A DNA stretch of 64,000 nt from Cellulomonas sp. P24 (GCF_024704385.1 NZ_JAJDFX010000002.1:1-64000), one strand, 5' to 3'; shown: positions 38,276 through 47,258, counted from the first letter of the stretch. Notes: generated by a model from the letters alone, not told the origin. A program made the numbers and translations.

Positions 38276-39873
38276 CCCCGACCGTCCGCCTCGGCCCGGA
38301 AGAGATCCAGGTCGAAGCCGTCGACAGTGAGGTCCCTACACCGCTCGCTCATCAGCCCGGTCGCCCGAGCCGGGCCCGCGCCGGAGGGGCCGAACAGGTG
38401 CGTCAAGGCGTAGCCCATCTCCCGTTCCCCGGGCTCCACCACGACGACCTCGCTGACCCAGCGCCGCAGCTGCTGACTGCCGTCCGGCATCGCGACGACC
38501 CTGCGGTTCAGCTGCACGATCACCTCGAGACACCCGGCGAGCTTCTCCAGGGCCAGGTCCCGCGTAACGTGCCCGCCGGACTCCATCGCGCACGTGACGA
38601 GCTTGCGAATGGCCGCCTCCGCGCTGGCGGCATGCGTGGTGGACAGCGACCCGGTACCGCTCTCCATCGCCTTGATCATCGTCCAGACCTCGCGCCCGCG
38701 GATCTCCCCGACGATCTGCCGGTCGAGGGCGAACCGGAAGCTGTCGTTGAGCGCCTCGTCGAGGTCAAAGGCACCGGCGGCCCGGCCATCCGCGCCGATC
38801 TCGCCCATGCCCGGTCGGGCCTCCCAGTCGACCACGATGTCGTGACGGCCCGTCTCGCGCAGGAACAGCTCGTACTCGGTCTCGAAGGTGCCCAGCACCT
38901 CCTCGCGCGGGATCTCCGCACACAACGCGCGCATCAGCGTCGTCTTCCCGGCGGACATCGGACCAGCCACGACGATGCTCCACTTGCCGCGCACCGCCGC
39001 AGCGAGGAAGTCCGCGCAGGCAGGACTCATGCAACCGCGGTCCACCCAGGCTGCGAGCGTGTCGACCTTGTGCCGGTGGCGGCGCACGACGACGGTCGGG
39101 CTGCTGGTCACCCATGCCGTCGCCGCGAGCCGTGCACCGCCGTCGAGCTTCAGATGCAGCCGCGGGGTGCTCTCGGAAAACGGGCGCGGGTTCGACTCGG
39201 AACGATTGGCCAGGAACCGCAGGAAGTCGATCAGCTCGTCGTCGCTGTCCGCCACCGGGTCGACCTGGATACGTGAGCCGTCCAGGAGCTGGAGCAACAC
39301 CCGGTCGTGGCCGAGGATGAAGATGTTCTCGGCGCGGTCGTCGTCGATCAGCGGCTGAAGCCGACCCATGCGGAAGACGGCATCGAAGATCGCCTGTGCC
39401 ATCTGCGTCCGTTCGGAAGCGGTCCACGCATCGCCGGTGCCGGCCTGGACGACGTCCGCGATGTGCTCCTTGAGCACGTCGTGGATGACCGCCCAGCCGT
39501 GCCGCTCCTGTTCGTCGCTGTCCATGTCGAAAGGTCGGCGGGGCGTGGCCGAGTCGTCGTCGGCCGATTCCCGGCGCCAGTCCCCGCCCAGGGCCGCGGT
39601 GAGGCGGCCGGCGACGACGGTGCGGAACGCCCGCACCAGCTCCCAGTCGATCGGCGTCGCGGCGGCGTCGCCCGTCGTCGCGGTGGTCGTCGGCTCTCGG
39701 CGCACCGCCGCCCGGCGGCGGCGTGCCTCCTCAAGCGCGGCAGGCCCGGTGACCGCGGGCCGCAGGGAGAAGTCACCACGGACGCGACCGGCCCGGGCCG
39801 GCGGGGCGGCGAAGATCGGCAGGGCGATCGGGTCCGTCGGCGGCACAGGTTCGGTGATCGGATCGCTGCTCAT
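38263..39873 (-). CDS. cpaF: CpaF/TadA pilus-assembly ATPase
   Basis: A 536-residue hexameric-type secretion ATPase. Walker A is VVAGPMSAGKTTLMRALCAE near residue 305, followed by the Asp box (TFETEYELFLRE), Walker B region (EALNDSFRFALDRQIVGEIR) and His box (SGTGSLSTTHAASAEAAIRK). The first 100 residues are a variable Pro/Ala-rich region. It drives polymerisation of the Tad/Flp pilus. Its start overlaps the stop of the CpaE-like gene (ATGA). Confidence 0.9.
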   Translation of the reverse strand: MSSDPITEPVPPTDPIALPIFAAPPARAGRVRGDFSLRPAVTGPAALEEARRRRAAVRREPTTTATTGDAAATPIDWELVRAFRTVVAGRLTAALGGDWRRESADDDSATPRRPFDMDSDEQERHGWAVIHDVLKEHIADVVQAGTGDAWTASERTQMAQAIFDAVFRMGRLQPLIDDDRAENIFILGHDRVLLQLLDGSRIQVDPVADSDDELIDFLRFLANRSESNPRPFSESTPRLHLKLDGGARLAATAWVTSSPTVVVRRHRHKVDTLAAWVDRGCMSPACADFLAAAVRGKWSIVVAGPMSAGKTTLMRALCAEIPREEVLGTFETEYELFLRETGRHDIVVDWEARPGMGEIGADGRAAGAFDLDEALNDSFRFALDRQIVGEIRGREVWTMIKAMESGTGSLSTTHAASAEAAIRKLVTCAMESGGHVTRDLALEKLAGCLEVIVQLNRRVVAMPDGSQQLRRWVSEVVVVEPGEREMGYALTHLFGPSGAGPARATGLMSERCRDLTVDGFDLDLFRAEADGRGWRA

Positions 39874-40694
39874 CGACGTCCCCCTCCCGTGGCGTCCAGT
39901 CGGGCGGCGGTGGCGCGGATCGTGCCAGTGATCGTGCTGCCCGTGGCGCGGATGCTGCGAAGGAGTGATGAGTCCTCCCAGCCCGACCGTCCAGCCAGCC
40001 GCTGCAGCGACCCGGGACGAGGCGGTCGCGAGCCGTGCGACAGCACGAGGGCGTGCTCTGGGTCCCAGGCGACGGCGGCCACCACCGGCAGCGACAGCAC
40101 CCGGGACACCTCGCGAGCACCGAACGGGTCGCCTTCGCCGACCAGCAGCACGCCGAGTGAGCTGCCGGCCCCCGCCCGGTCAAACCGCTCGCGCAGCGTC
40201 TCCGCCCAAGACCTGGCTGCCGACAGGGCCACGAGGTCGGTCCGGATGACCAGCAGCGCGAGGTCGGCGGCCTCGATCAACGGCTCCGGACTGCCGAACA
40301 GCCCCAGTCGGCCGGCATCGACCACGACGTCCTGCCCAGTGTCCTCGAGCGAGCGCAACGCCGCCGCGAGCGGCTCCCACAGGCCGACGAGGCTGCGCGC
40401 CTGCTCATGGGACCGGGTGCCCGGCACGAACCGCATGCCCGAGCCCGGCAGCTCAAGGGAGACCTGCGCAAGGGTGTCGAGGAGTGGCCGGCCGTCCTGC
40501 TGAGCCAGGGCCAGCTCGATCATCGCCTCGGGCGGCATGATCGACCCCCGCAGGTACCCGGCGGCGACGGCGGACCCGCCAGTGGGGTCGGCCTCGACGA
40601 GCAGGCACGGCCGGTGCCACGTCAGGGCCAACCCGAGCGCCGTGGTCGTCACCCCGGGCGACCCGCTCGCGGAGCACAGGACGATGAGGCTCAT
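39870..40694 (-). CDS. CpaE/TadZ-like protein with deviant P-loop
   Basis: A 274-residue protein beginning MSLIVLCSASGSPGVTTTAL. The fold follows MinD/ParA (LLVEADPTGGSAVAAGYLRG, later DVVVDAGRLGLFGSPEPLIE). The P-loop equivalent SGSPGVTTT lacks the signature Lys, so ATP hydrolysis is doubtful. CpaE-like proteins place Tad machinery in the cell. ATG 40694 lies 4 bases from the stop of the SAF gene and is chosen over a shadow extension. Confidence 0.7.
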   Translation of the reverse strand: MSLIVLCSASGSPGVTTTALGLALTWHRPCLLVEADPTGGSAVAAGYLRGSIMPPEAMIELALAQQDGRPLLDTLAQVSLELPGSGMRFVPGTRSHEQARSLVGLWEPLAAALRSLEDTGQDVVVDAGRLGLFGSPEPLIEAADLALLVIRTDLVALSAARSWAETLRERFDRAGAGSSLGVLLVGEGDPFGAREVSRVLSLPVVAAVAWDPEHALVLSHGSRPPRPGSLQRLAGRSGWEDSSLLRSIRATGSTITGTIRATAARLDATGGGRR

Positions 40695-40698
40695 GGGC

Positions 40699-41415
40699 TC
40701 ACCGCTCTCGGGAGTCCAGAACGAGGGCGACGTTCCCTGTCGCGGCCATGCCTGCCAGGGCCGCGGAGTCGGCTGTGGGCACCTGAACCGTGACAATCGT
40801 CTCGGCGCCCGCACCCGTGGCGCTCGTGCCGGCCTGAGTCCCCACGACGACTGCTCCCACCGAGACGGGTGTCGCAGCTGGGTTGATCCCGGTGGCCTGG
40901 GCGGGCGTGGCAACGACACGGACCCGATCACCCGCCATGAGGGCGACCCCGGGCATCCGAGCCTGGGCCACCCCGATCCCCACCAGTGAGTTCCCGTCCG
41001 ACGGAACGGTCGCCTTGGTCACCGACTCGGTCGTCACCAGCGAACCCGCCGCCACATCCAAGGCGGCGCGTTGACCGACAAGGCCGGCGAGGTCGCCACC
41101 GGCGACCGTGTGCAGGGACGGGTCCAGTTCGATGCGGACGGTCATGAGGTCCTCGCGAGCGATCACCGAGCCGCGCTCGATCGTCGAGCGCGCCGCGACG
41201 ACCTCCTGCGCCGTCGTCGTAGAGGCCAGCAGCCAGACGTTGCCCAGCGCGCCCAACGCGACGACGAGCACCATCGCGGCGAACAACCCCCAGCGCCGGC
41301 GGGCGCGCGGCGGGTTGGGCACAGTGGCCGACGACGCCGAGCCGTTCGTGAGCCGGGTGTCGTCGGCTGTGCCCCGCCCCGTCTTGACCGGTGAAGTGAC
41401 CGCGCTCGTCGTCAT
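40699..41415 (-). CDS. SAF-domain (CpaB/RcpC-like) protein
   Basis: A 238-residue protein with one N-terminal span (GLFAAMVLVVALGALGNVWL) and a SAF domain starting AQEVVAARSTIERGSVIARE, followed by Gly/Ala/Val-rich beta segments. SAF proteins of the CpaB/RcpC class bind wall or pilus components. ATG 41415 is used. It lies 23 bases after the secreted protein gene. Confidence 0.8.
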   Translation of the reverse strand: MTTSAVTSPVKTGRGTADDTRLTNGSASSATVPNPPRARRRWGLFAAMVLVVALGALGNVWLLASTTTAQEVVAARSTIERGSVIAREDLMTVRIELDPSLHTVAGGDLAGLVGQRAALDVAAGSLVTTESVTKATVPSDGNSLVGIGVAQARMPGVALMAGDRVRVVATPAQATGINPAATPVSVGAVVVGTQAGTSATGAGAETIVTVQVPTADSAALAGMAATGNVALVLDSRER

Positions 41416-41438
41416 CGTCTGATTCCTTCCCCCGCGGC

Positions 41439-42326
41439 TCATTGGGTGAGCACCTGCGCTTCGCCGATCGTCACGCCCGTCGCCTGGGTCAGGTCGAGCG
41501 AGAGCGTCCCGGCCTGGCCGATGCCCGACCAGGTCACGACCCAGTGCGACGTGGCCCGCACCGTGTAGTCGCCCTGACGGGCGTATGTGTGCCCGCAGTC
41601 GGGCGACGACGCTTCGCCGTACGACACCGCGTAGGGAGTGCCCGGTCCTGCGCACGTCACGACCTGCCCGTCGCCCATGTCCCAGGACACCGAGGCGACC
41701 TTTGCCGTGGCCGAGACGCTCCAGCCGCCCGCCGAAGCCGTGCGCGTGATGGGCCCGAACGTCTGCGCGTCCGGGGCTGACACCCACATCCAGTTCGGCA
41801 TCCCGACCAGTCCGACCGAACCAGCCCGCGCCTCCGGCACGATCCCGACCCGCACCGCCTGGAGCTGCATGGACGCGACCGCTTGCTGGGCGAGGGTCGC
41901 GGGGTCCGGCGGCGCAGCCGCCGCCGGCGCCGTCAACGACCAGTACTGGATCAGGAAGCCGACGACGAACATGCCCCCGTGACCTGCCGGCACCTCACAC
42001 CGGTAGATCGCGCCGTCGGTGTGGCCCTCCCAGACCGGGTCGGTCTTGGGCGGCTGCGGGTCGGCGAGACCGGCCGGCAAGCAGTCTTGCCCGTTGATCT
42101 GGATGATCGGGACGGTGCCCGAGCCGCCTCCCGTGCCCGATCCCGATCCACCGCTGCCACCTCCGTCGCTCGGTGCCCCCGGAGCGGCGGACCACAGGAC
42201 GCAGATGCCGAAGCTGTCGTATGAGACGCAGGTCGCGCCGTCAGCGAACGCCTCGGATACACCCGTGCCGACGACAGCCGCCGCCGTCAGCGTGACCGCC
42301 GCAAGGCACCGCCTCAGCCACCGCAC
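41439..42326 (-). CDS. secreted protein of the Tad block, unknown
   Basis: About 295 residues. GTG 42326 gives a clean signal peptide (RWLRRCLAAVTLTAAAVVG, cleavage near EAFADG). A longer ATG at 42365 is possible. The mature part has a Gly/Ser linker and a PKD-like C-terminal segment (VSWDMGDGQVVTCAGPGTPY, then CGHTYARQGDYTVRATSHWV) with Cys residues likely paired. It is probably a surface component of the pilus or transfer apparatus. It overlaps the lipoprotein gene. Confidence 0.6.
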   Translation of the reverse strand: MRWLRRCLAAVTLTAAAVVGTGVSEAFADGATCVSYDSFGICVLWSAAPGAPSDGGGSGGSGSGTGGGSGTVPIIQINGQDCLPAGLADPQPPKTDPVWEGHTDGAIYRCEVPAGHGGMFVVGFLIQYWSLTAPAAAAPPDPATLAQQAVASMQLQAVRVGIVPEARAGSVGLVGMPNWMWVSAPDAQTFGPITRTASAGGWSVSATAKVASVSWDMGDGQVVTCAGPGTPYAVSYGEASSPDCGHTYARQGDYTVRATSHWVVTWSGIGQAGTLSLDLTQATGVTIGEAQVLTQ

Positions 42327-42943
42327 GCCAGGTCCTTGGCCGGCTCGACGTATCCGACACGCCACGCTGTCGGATCAGGCAGCTCGTAGTTGTAGACGGA
42401 GATCTCCAGCGGGCTCGTCGCTGGACGGCCGGGCTGGACGATGGACTGACCGTCCTTGTCGACGGCGACGTAACGGCTCACGTCGACGCATGCGCCGAAC
42501 ATGACGGTCGGCACTACTGGTGGGGTCGCTTCCGGCATGGTCGTCAGGTCGACACTGCGCCGCTCAATCGAGTCCAGCACCAGGTCGCCCGACACTCTCG
42601 TCGCCATCGCTCGTGCAGTCGTCAATGCGTTCTTCCGATTGACCAACTCGGTCCCGATCGCGACCGCGTCGAAGCAGGTGTCGGGCGTGTTCGGCGGGTC
42701 AGAGAGGCACTCCGTCTGGGAACGCAGGTATGCCCGCACAACCTCCTCGGCGCGGGCCACCGCCTCGTCCTCCGGGCCTGGCGTAGGCGTGGATGTCTGC
42801 GTCGGCGACGTCATCGACGGGCTTGACGTCGCACTTGCTGTGGCAGAGGGCGGCTCAACGGAGCCGCCGGTGCAGCTTGCGATGAGTGCCGCGACGAGCG
42901 CGGTGAGCAGAACGCTCAGCGTCTGTCGGACGGATCTCGTCAT
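42314..42943 (-). CDS. lipoprotein of the Tad block, unknown
   Basis: A 209-residue protein with a lipobox (ALIASCTGGSV, Cys near residue 24), a Ser/Thr/Pro-rich spacer and a helical-beta domain (VARAEEVVRAYLRSQTECLS). GAGGAGC precedes the ATG. It begins the gene set running down to the LysM regulator, all on the same strand. No family is recognised. Confidence 0.6.
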   Translation of the reverse strand: MTRSVRQTLSVLLTALVAALIASCTGGSVEPPSATASATSSPSMTSPTQTSTPTPGPEDEAVARAEEVVRAYLRSQTECLSDPPNTPDTCFDAVAIGTELVNRKNALTTARAMATRVSGDLVLDSIERRSVDLTTMPEATPPVVPTVMFGACVDVSRYVAVDKDGQSIVQPGRPATSPLEISVYNYELPDPTAWRVGYVEPAKDLACGG

Positions 42944-43211
42944 CTGCGCTCCTCACGCTCTCGTCGCCCTCAGGCGGCGCAGGAAGCCGGCGTGCTCACC
43001 CTGAACTCAAGTCGATCCTTTAACGCTAGTGGCTATGGTGCGAATTGACTACTGCCCTCGGGCTCCGAAGAGCCGTGACACTGAGCGGAGGTCGCATCCA
43101 TCGCGCTCGGACGAAGGTCGCTTCCACCTCAAATGCGGAGAAGTCGACCATCCTAGAGATGCCAGGGCGTTGAGTCACCCCCTGGAGTCACTCTGTGGAC
43201 AGAGCCTCTGA

Positions 43212-43634
43212 CTACGGGCGCAGTGCGCTCTCGACCTCAGTCGACAAGACGCCCAAAGTCTCCGCCATCGCGTTGAGAGTCGCCGCGGAGGGCAATCGAC
43301 GGCATCCCTGCGCCTCCCACCGCTTCAGCGATGCGACAGACACGTGGGCGGCTCGGGCAACCTCGTCGACGCTGAGGCCTGCGGCGAACCGCAGCCAACG
43401 CAAGCTGGCAGCCCCCTCGGGCGGCAAGAGCAGCGCGGTGACGCGAACTTGAACGGCCCGCGCGACCGCATGTAGCAGTTGAGGGCTCCGTGGGCGCGCC
43501 TCGCCGCGCTCCCACATCGAGATGCGCTCCCCGCCGACGACGCCGACCTCGTGCGCGAGCTGGTGCTGCGTCAGTCCAGCACCTATTCGCGCGGCGCGAA
43601 GTGCAGCGCCGTCGATCGCCGGTGCGGTCTCCAT
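43212..43634 (-). CDS. tandem-HTH XRE-type regulator
   Basis: A 140-residue protein with two Cro/C1-like helix-turn-helix units: RAARIGAGLTQHQLAHEVGV (residues about 12-31) and LRFAAGLSVDEVARAAHVSV (about 80-99). ATG 43634 is favoured; the longer reading upstream has atypical sequence. It lies between the integrase gene and the Tad block and may control excision or transfer genes. There are no catalytic motifs. Confidence 0.7.
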   Translation of the reverse strand: METAPAIDGAALRAARIGAGLTQHQLAHEVGVVGGERISMWERGEARPRSPQLLHAVARAVQVRVTALLLPPEGAASLRWLRFAAGLSVDEVARAAHVSVASLKRWEAQGCRRLPSAATLNAMAETLGVLSTEVESALRP

Positions 43635-43937
43635 GCGGCCACAACTTACGCGGTGGAGCCCCTCAGCTCGGAATCGAGTCCCTCGCGCCATTGTGTCCGC
43701 GGCGACCAAGGTCGCATCCGCTCCCGCTCGTGCGAGGTTGACTCCGAGCGCACATCGCACGTGGGGTTGGAGGTCAGCCACGCATCCCGCTCGTGGCGGC
43801 GGATGCCATCATGGTGGTTCGAAGACGCGGCGAGTCCCGACGTCAGCCGGGGGCATCACGCCTAAGGCGTCGCGCTTGTCGCGTCCGGCCCAACCGCCCT
43901 CTATCGCGATGCGCGACGACACGCGTCGCGACGAAGG

Positions 43938-45065
43938 TCACTCGTCCGGCTCGCTCGCCAACTTCGAGAGGGCATGGGCGAGCGCGTCGTCGCGAGCGGC
44001 CGTTGCGTGCTGGTATCGCATCACGGTGGAGGTCGTGGAGTGTCCCGCTCGGGCGCTCAGCTCGGCGAGCGTCGCGCCGGCCTGCGCCGCGAGGGTCAGG
44101 CCGGTGTGCCGCAACCAGTGGAACCTGAAGGTGGCCGGCAGGGACGTCTGCAGAACGGCACGCTTGAAGTGGTAGGCGAACGTCGTCTGGCGCATGTGCA
44201 CTGTGGAGCCCGGCGCGGCCGGGAACAACAGCGCCTCGGGGCCGTCGGGCACGAAGGACTCCAGATGCGCCGCCAGCACTGGGCGGACGTGGGGTGGGAT
44301 GCTCACCGTCCGCACGCCGGCGTCGGTCTTCGGCGGCCCGACGTGCGCACCCGTCTTGGTCCAGGTCACGCCTCGCTGAACGGAAATGAGTTCGGCCGTC
44401 ATGTCCTTGCGTCGGAGTTCCAAGACCTCGCCGTTGCGCAGTTGGCACCACGCCCCGATCTGGACCGCCGCAGCCAGTGGCGCCGGCATCGCGGCGGCCA
44501 GCTCGTTGACCTGCGCCGGGCTGGCGACGACGGTCTGGGTCGCCGGTCTCGCGTTCGACGCACCGCGCACCCGGCACGGGTTCGCCGCTATCAACTCGTC
44601 TTCGATCGCCGTCGCAAGCACGCCCCGCAGCAGCGCGTAGGTCCGCGCCCGCAGCGTTGGCCTGTCCGGGACCAACCGCCGGTACCACCCGTTCACCAAC
44701 GCCGGCGTCAACTCGGTCAGCAGCACCTCCCCCAACTCGGGATAGATGAGCTTGACCAGATAGTGCTCATACACGCGCCTCGTCGAGGGCCGAAGGGGCT
44801 GACCAGACGCGCTGCGCCGATCCCGCAGCCACACATCGGCGTACTCCTGCAGTGCCATCCGCCGAGCCAGAACCGCGGGACGCAGCACATGGTCCTCCAG
44901 GGCGGTGCGCTGACGCGCCAACCACGCGTCCGCATCCACCCGCCGGGCGAACGTCTCCGGCGCCTTCACCCACACCTGCGGGTCAGTGCCGGGCACCGTG
45001 TATCTGGCCCGGTAACGACCCGAGCCCAGCCGCTCGACACTGCCAAAACCTGAGCGCCTGCGCAT
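43938..45065 (-). CDS. int: tyrosine-family site-specific integrase
   Basis: A 375-residue phage-type integrase. A DNA-binding N-terminus (RRRSGFGSVERLGSGRYRAR) and a SAM-like core-binding domain lead to the catalytic domain with Arg in AWCQLRNGEVLELRRKDM near residue 220, HWLRHTGLTLAAQAG near 315 and the Tyr in STVMRYQHATAARDD near 349. All key residues are present. ATG 45065 is favoured over an upstream reading to 45143, which would run into the CGTGGAATA repeats. Its 5' end faces the tRNA-like sequence at 45218-45240. It would insert and, with a helper, excise the element. Confidence 0.85.
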   Translation of the reverse strand: MRRRSGFGSVERLGSGRYRARYTVPGTDPQVWVKAPETFARRVDADAWLARQRTALEDHVLRPAVLARRMALQEYADVWLRDRRSASGQPLRPSTRRVYEHYLVKLIYPELGEVLLTELTPALVNGWYRRLVPDRPTLRARTYALLRGVLATAIEDELIAANPCRVRGASNARPATQTVVASPAQVNELAAAMPAPLAAAVQIGAWCQLRNGEVLELRRKDMTAELISVQRGVTWTKTGAHVGPPKTDAGVRTVSIPPHVRPVLAAHLESFVPDGPEALLFPAAPGSTVHMRQTTFAYHFKRAVLQTSLPATFRFHWLRHTGLTLAAQAGATLAELSARAGHSTTSTVMRYQHATAARDDALAHALSKLASEPDE

Positions 45066-45081
45066 GCCCCCCGCCCAGCGT

Positions 45082-45294
45082 CGTGGAATAACGTGGAATA
45101 GGCCACCATACGCGTCGTTCACTACCACGCCCCAAGGTTCCACCGTACAACCTGGTCAGAGGCACAATCTGCGAACACGGAGACGTCCGGTTCCGCACCC
45201 CTACAGCACTGAAAGACGGTTCGAATCCACTCGGGGCAGCATTTCAACGCTCTGACCTGGGGAGACGCAAGCAGCGCGAAGTGTCCGTGGAATA
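45082..45294. repeat. three CGTGGAATA direct repeats flanking a tRNA-like core
   Basis: CGTGGAATA occurs at 45082-45090, 45092-45100 and 45286-45294. Two copies lie just before the integrase start and one lies beyond the tRNA-like core at 45218-45240. Spaced short repeats on both sides of a core are typical of integrase arm sites. If all belong to one attP, the element would be unintegrated or tandem here; otherwise the third copy may be chance. Confidence 0.4.
45218..45240 (+). other. tRNA 3'-end-like attachment core candidate
   Basis: GGTTCGAATCC followed by ACTCGGGGCAGC looks like the T-loop and acceptor 3' half of a tRNA. The sequence on its left does not pair as a T-stem or complete a cloverleaf, so only the 3' part is present, as expected for the duplicated end left by a tRNA-targeting integrase. 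Not enough is present to name the tRNA. No second copy is seen in the window. Confidence 0.45.
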
Positions 45295-45299
45295 AGGCA

Positions 45300-45774
45300 C
45301 GGTGCGGAGCCCCCCTGGACTGCGCTACACCGAGCCCCTTGATGCCTCGCGCGCTGGCGGGCCGACGCTGTCGAGGGGCCGTTGGCGAGGCTCACCACTC
45401 GGACCACGGACCCGCCACGGGCGACCCGGCGCGGTGCAATACCGGGCCGACACTGCCTCAGCGCGTACTCGCGCAGCACCGCGGTCCACACGATTCCCCA
45501 CGGCGAGCTCGCGTTGCTCAGTGCGGGTGAGCGCAGCGCCAGAGGAACACCTCGGCGCGATATGGCGCGCGAGGCGCCTTGCGCAGATGGGTCAGGCAGA
45601 GGACCTGACCCGACGATCGCCCGCCAGCATTCATGCAGCTCGGCGGTGCCGCAAGCTCCGCGCGGCCCTCCCGGTGTCGTCAGGACCCCCACTCCATCTC
45701 GTACCCCCGATGGACATCGCCGGGCAGCACCATCACCCCGCCCAACTCGTGGGCGCGCAGGAGCTTGTCGACGT
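45300..45774. other. intergenic region, no supported gene
   Basis: About 475 bases between the attachment region and the CzrA-like operon. Readings on both strands are Arg/Ser/Pro-rich with no start signals, and I see no gene. This may be the junction between the mobile element and the metal-resistance region. Confidence 0.45.
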
Positions 45775-45796
45775 CATCTGATAGTTTGTTCAGATG
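45775..45796. promoter_or_regulatory. ArsR/SmtB-family operator candidate
   Basis: The inverted repeat CATCTGA-TAGTTTGT-TCAGATG has perfect 7-bp arms and resembles known SmtB/CzrA operators (TGAA/TTCA-containing 12-2-12 palindromes). It overlaps the first ATG of the repressor gene, which would give autorepression. It also suggests that translation may start at the next ATG (45827). Confidence 0.6.
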
Positions 45797-46243
45797 TTCA
45801 TTAGTGACGGGCAGGCGACAGAGGCGATGCATCAGTGCGCACCGGACTCCGATTCAGATCGGATTGCTGCGCTGACCAGTGCACTGCCACCTGAGGCGAC
45901 CGTGGAGGACCTGGCGTCGGTCTTTGGGCTGTTGGGTGACCCCGCTCGGCTGCGGCTGCTGATCACGCTTCTAGAGGGCGGCGAGGTGTGCGTGCATGAC
46001 CTGGCGACAGTGACCGGCCAAAGTGAGTCGGGGGTCAGTCACGCTCTGCGGCTGCTCCGTGCGCACCGGGTCGTGGTCGTGCGGCGCAGCGGGCGATCGG
46101 GCTTCTACCGGCTGGCGGATGGGCACGTCCGCATCCTGCTGGACGTCGCCTTGGCCCACCTCGGGCATGCGCCCGCGGCACGGGCCGTCCGGACCGACGA
46201 GCCCTCGTCGGCCGCCGCCGAGATCAGAGAGGCTCTCGCGTGA
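45794..46243 (+). CDS. ArsR/SmtB-family zinc/cobalt sensor (CzrA-like)
   Basis: A 149-residue winged-helix repressor. The recognition helix is DLATVTGQSESGVSHALRLL. The C-terminal helix DGHVRILLDVALAHLGH has Asp, His (+2), His (+13) and His (+16), the spacing of the alpha-5 zinc site of CzrA. Metal binding would release it from the operator at 45775-45796. Start 45794 or 45827 (MHQCAPDSD). It is followed 52 bases later by a CDF exporter gene, its likely target. The C-terminal tail is poorly conserved. Confidence 0.85.
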   Translation: MFISDGQATEAMHQCAPDSDSDRIAALTSALPPEATVEDLASVFGLLGDPARLRLLITLLEGGEVCVHDLATVTGQSESGVSHALRLLRAHRVVVVRRSGRSGFYRLADGHVRILLDVALAHLGHAPAARAVRTDEPSSAAAEIREALA

Positions 46244-46295
46244 CACGGGACCAGCAGCTGTCGATGACGCCGACTTGCCCGAGGTGCAGCACCCG

Positions 46296-47258
46296 ATGAC
46301 AACCGACCACACCACGGACAACGACCCGTGCGATGACACCACTTCGCCCACCAGCGGCGACGGACACGCGCACGGCCCGCGGATCGGCAGCGCAGGCTCC
46401 CGGCACCAGCGACCACTGGCCATCGCCTTCGCCCTGACCGCGAGCTATGCCATCGTGGAGGTCGTCGCCGGCCTCACCACGGGGTCGCTCGCCCTGATCA
46501 GCGACGCCGCGCACATGGGGACCGACGTCCTGGGCCTCGGGATGGCGTTGGCCGCGATCCAGCTGGCGAAGCGCCCAGCAGCCGGCGGGCGGACCTACGG
46601 CACCTACCGACTCGAGGTCCTTGCCGCCGTGATCAACGGGCTGCTGTTGTTCGGGGTCGGGTTCTACGTGCTCTACGAAGCTGTGCAGCGCTTCCGGAAT
46701 CCACCCGAGGTCGCCGGGATGCCGATGCTCGTCGTCGCCTCGATCGGCCTGGTCGTCAACATCATCTCCTTCCGGCTGCTGACGGCCGGGTCCAAGGAGA
46801 GCCTGAACGTCAAGGGCGCCTACCTGGAGGTGCTCTCCGACATGCTTGGCTCCGTCGGGGTCATCGTCGGCGCGATCATCATCACCGTGACCGGGTTCCG
46901 CTACGTCGACACGATCGTCGCGGTGGGGATCGGGCTGCTCATCCTGCCCCGCACTTGGAACCTGATGCGCCAGGCCTTGCGGATCCTCATGGAGGTCGCG
47001 CCCCCCGGCATCGACATCAACGCCGCTACCGCCGAGCTCGCAGCCCTACCTGGGGTCCGGGAGGTCCACGACCTGCACATCTGGACCCTGACCAGCGGGA
47101 TGGAGGCCGCAACCGTGCACATCGTGGTCGAAGACGACGCCACCTGGCACCGCGTGCTGGACGGGACACGTCGGATCCTCACCGAGAAGTACGCCGTCAC
47201 CCACCCCACCATCCAGCTCGAGCCCGCAGACCACGTCGAAGCACCCGTCGGCTTCTGA
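46296..47258 (+). CDS. CDF-family zinc/cobalt/cadmium exporter
   Basis: A 320-residue cation diffusion facilitator with a short His-rich N-terminus (GDGHAHGPRIGSAGSRHQ), six membrane spans and the metal-site motifs LALISDAAHMGTDVLGLG (H/D in span 2) and GAYLEVLSDMLGSVGVIVGA (E/D in span 5). The C-terminal cytoplasmic domain has the typical VREVHDLHIWTLTSGMEAAT. It exports divalent metals against protons. ATG 46296 is used. It is controlled, by position, through the CzrA-like protein. Confidence 0.9.
   Translation: MTTDHTTDNDPCDDTTSPTSGDGHAHGPRIGSAGSRHQRPLAIAFALTASYAIVEVVAGLTTGSLALISDAAHMGTDVLGLGMALAAIQLAKRPAAGGRTYGTYRLEVLAAVINGLLLFGVGFYVLYEAVQRFRNPPEVAGMPMLVVASIGLVVNIISFRLLTAGSKESLNVKGAYLEVLSDMLGSVGVIVGAIIITVTGFRYVDTIVAVGIGLLILPRTWNLMRQALRILMEVAPPGIDINAATAELAALPGVREVHDLHIWTLTSGMEAATVHIVVEDDATWHRVLDGTRRILTEKYAVTHPTIQLEPADHVEAPVGF

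Noticed and set aside
45201-45692. 163-codon minus-strand reading beside the attachment region
   Set aside because: No recognisable motif, poor codon pattern, no ribosome binding site, and it would read through the tRNA-like core.
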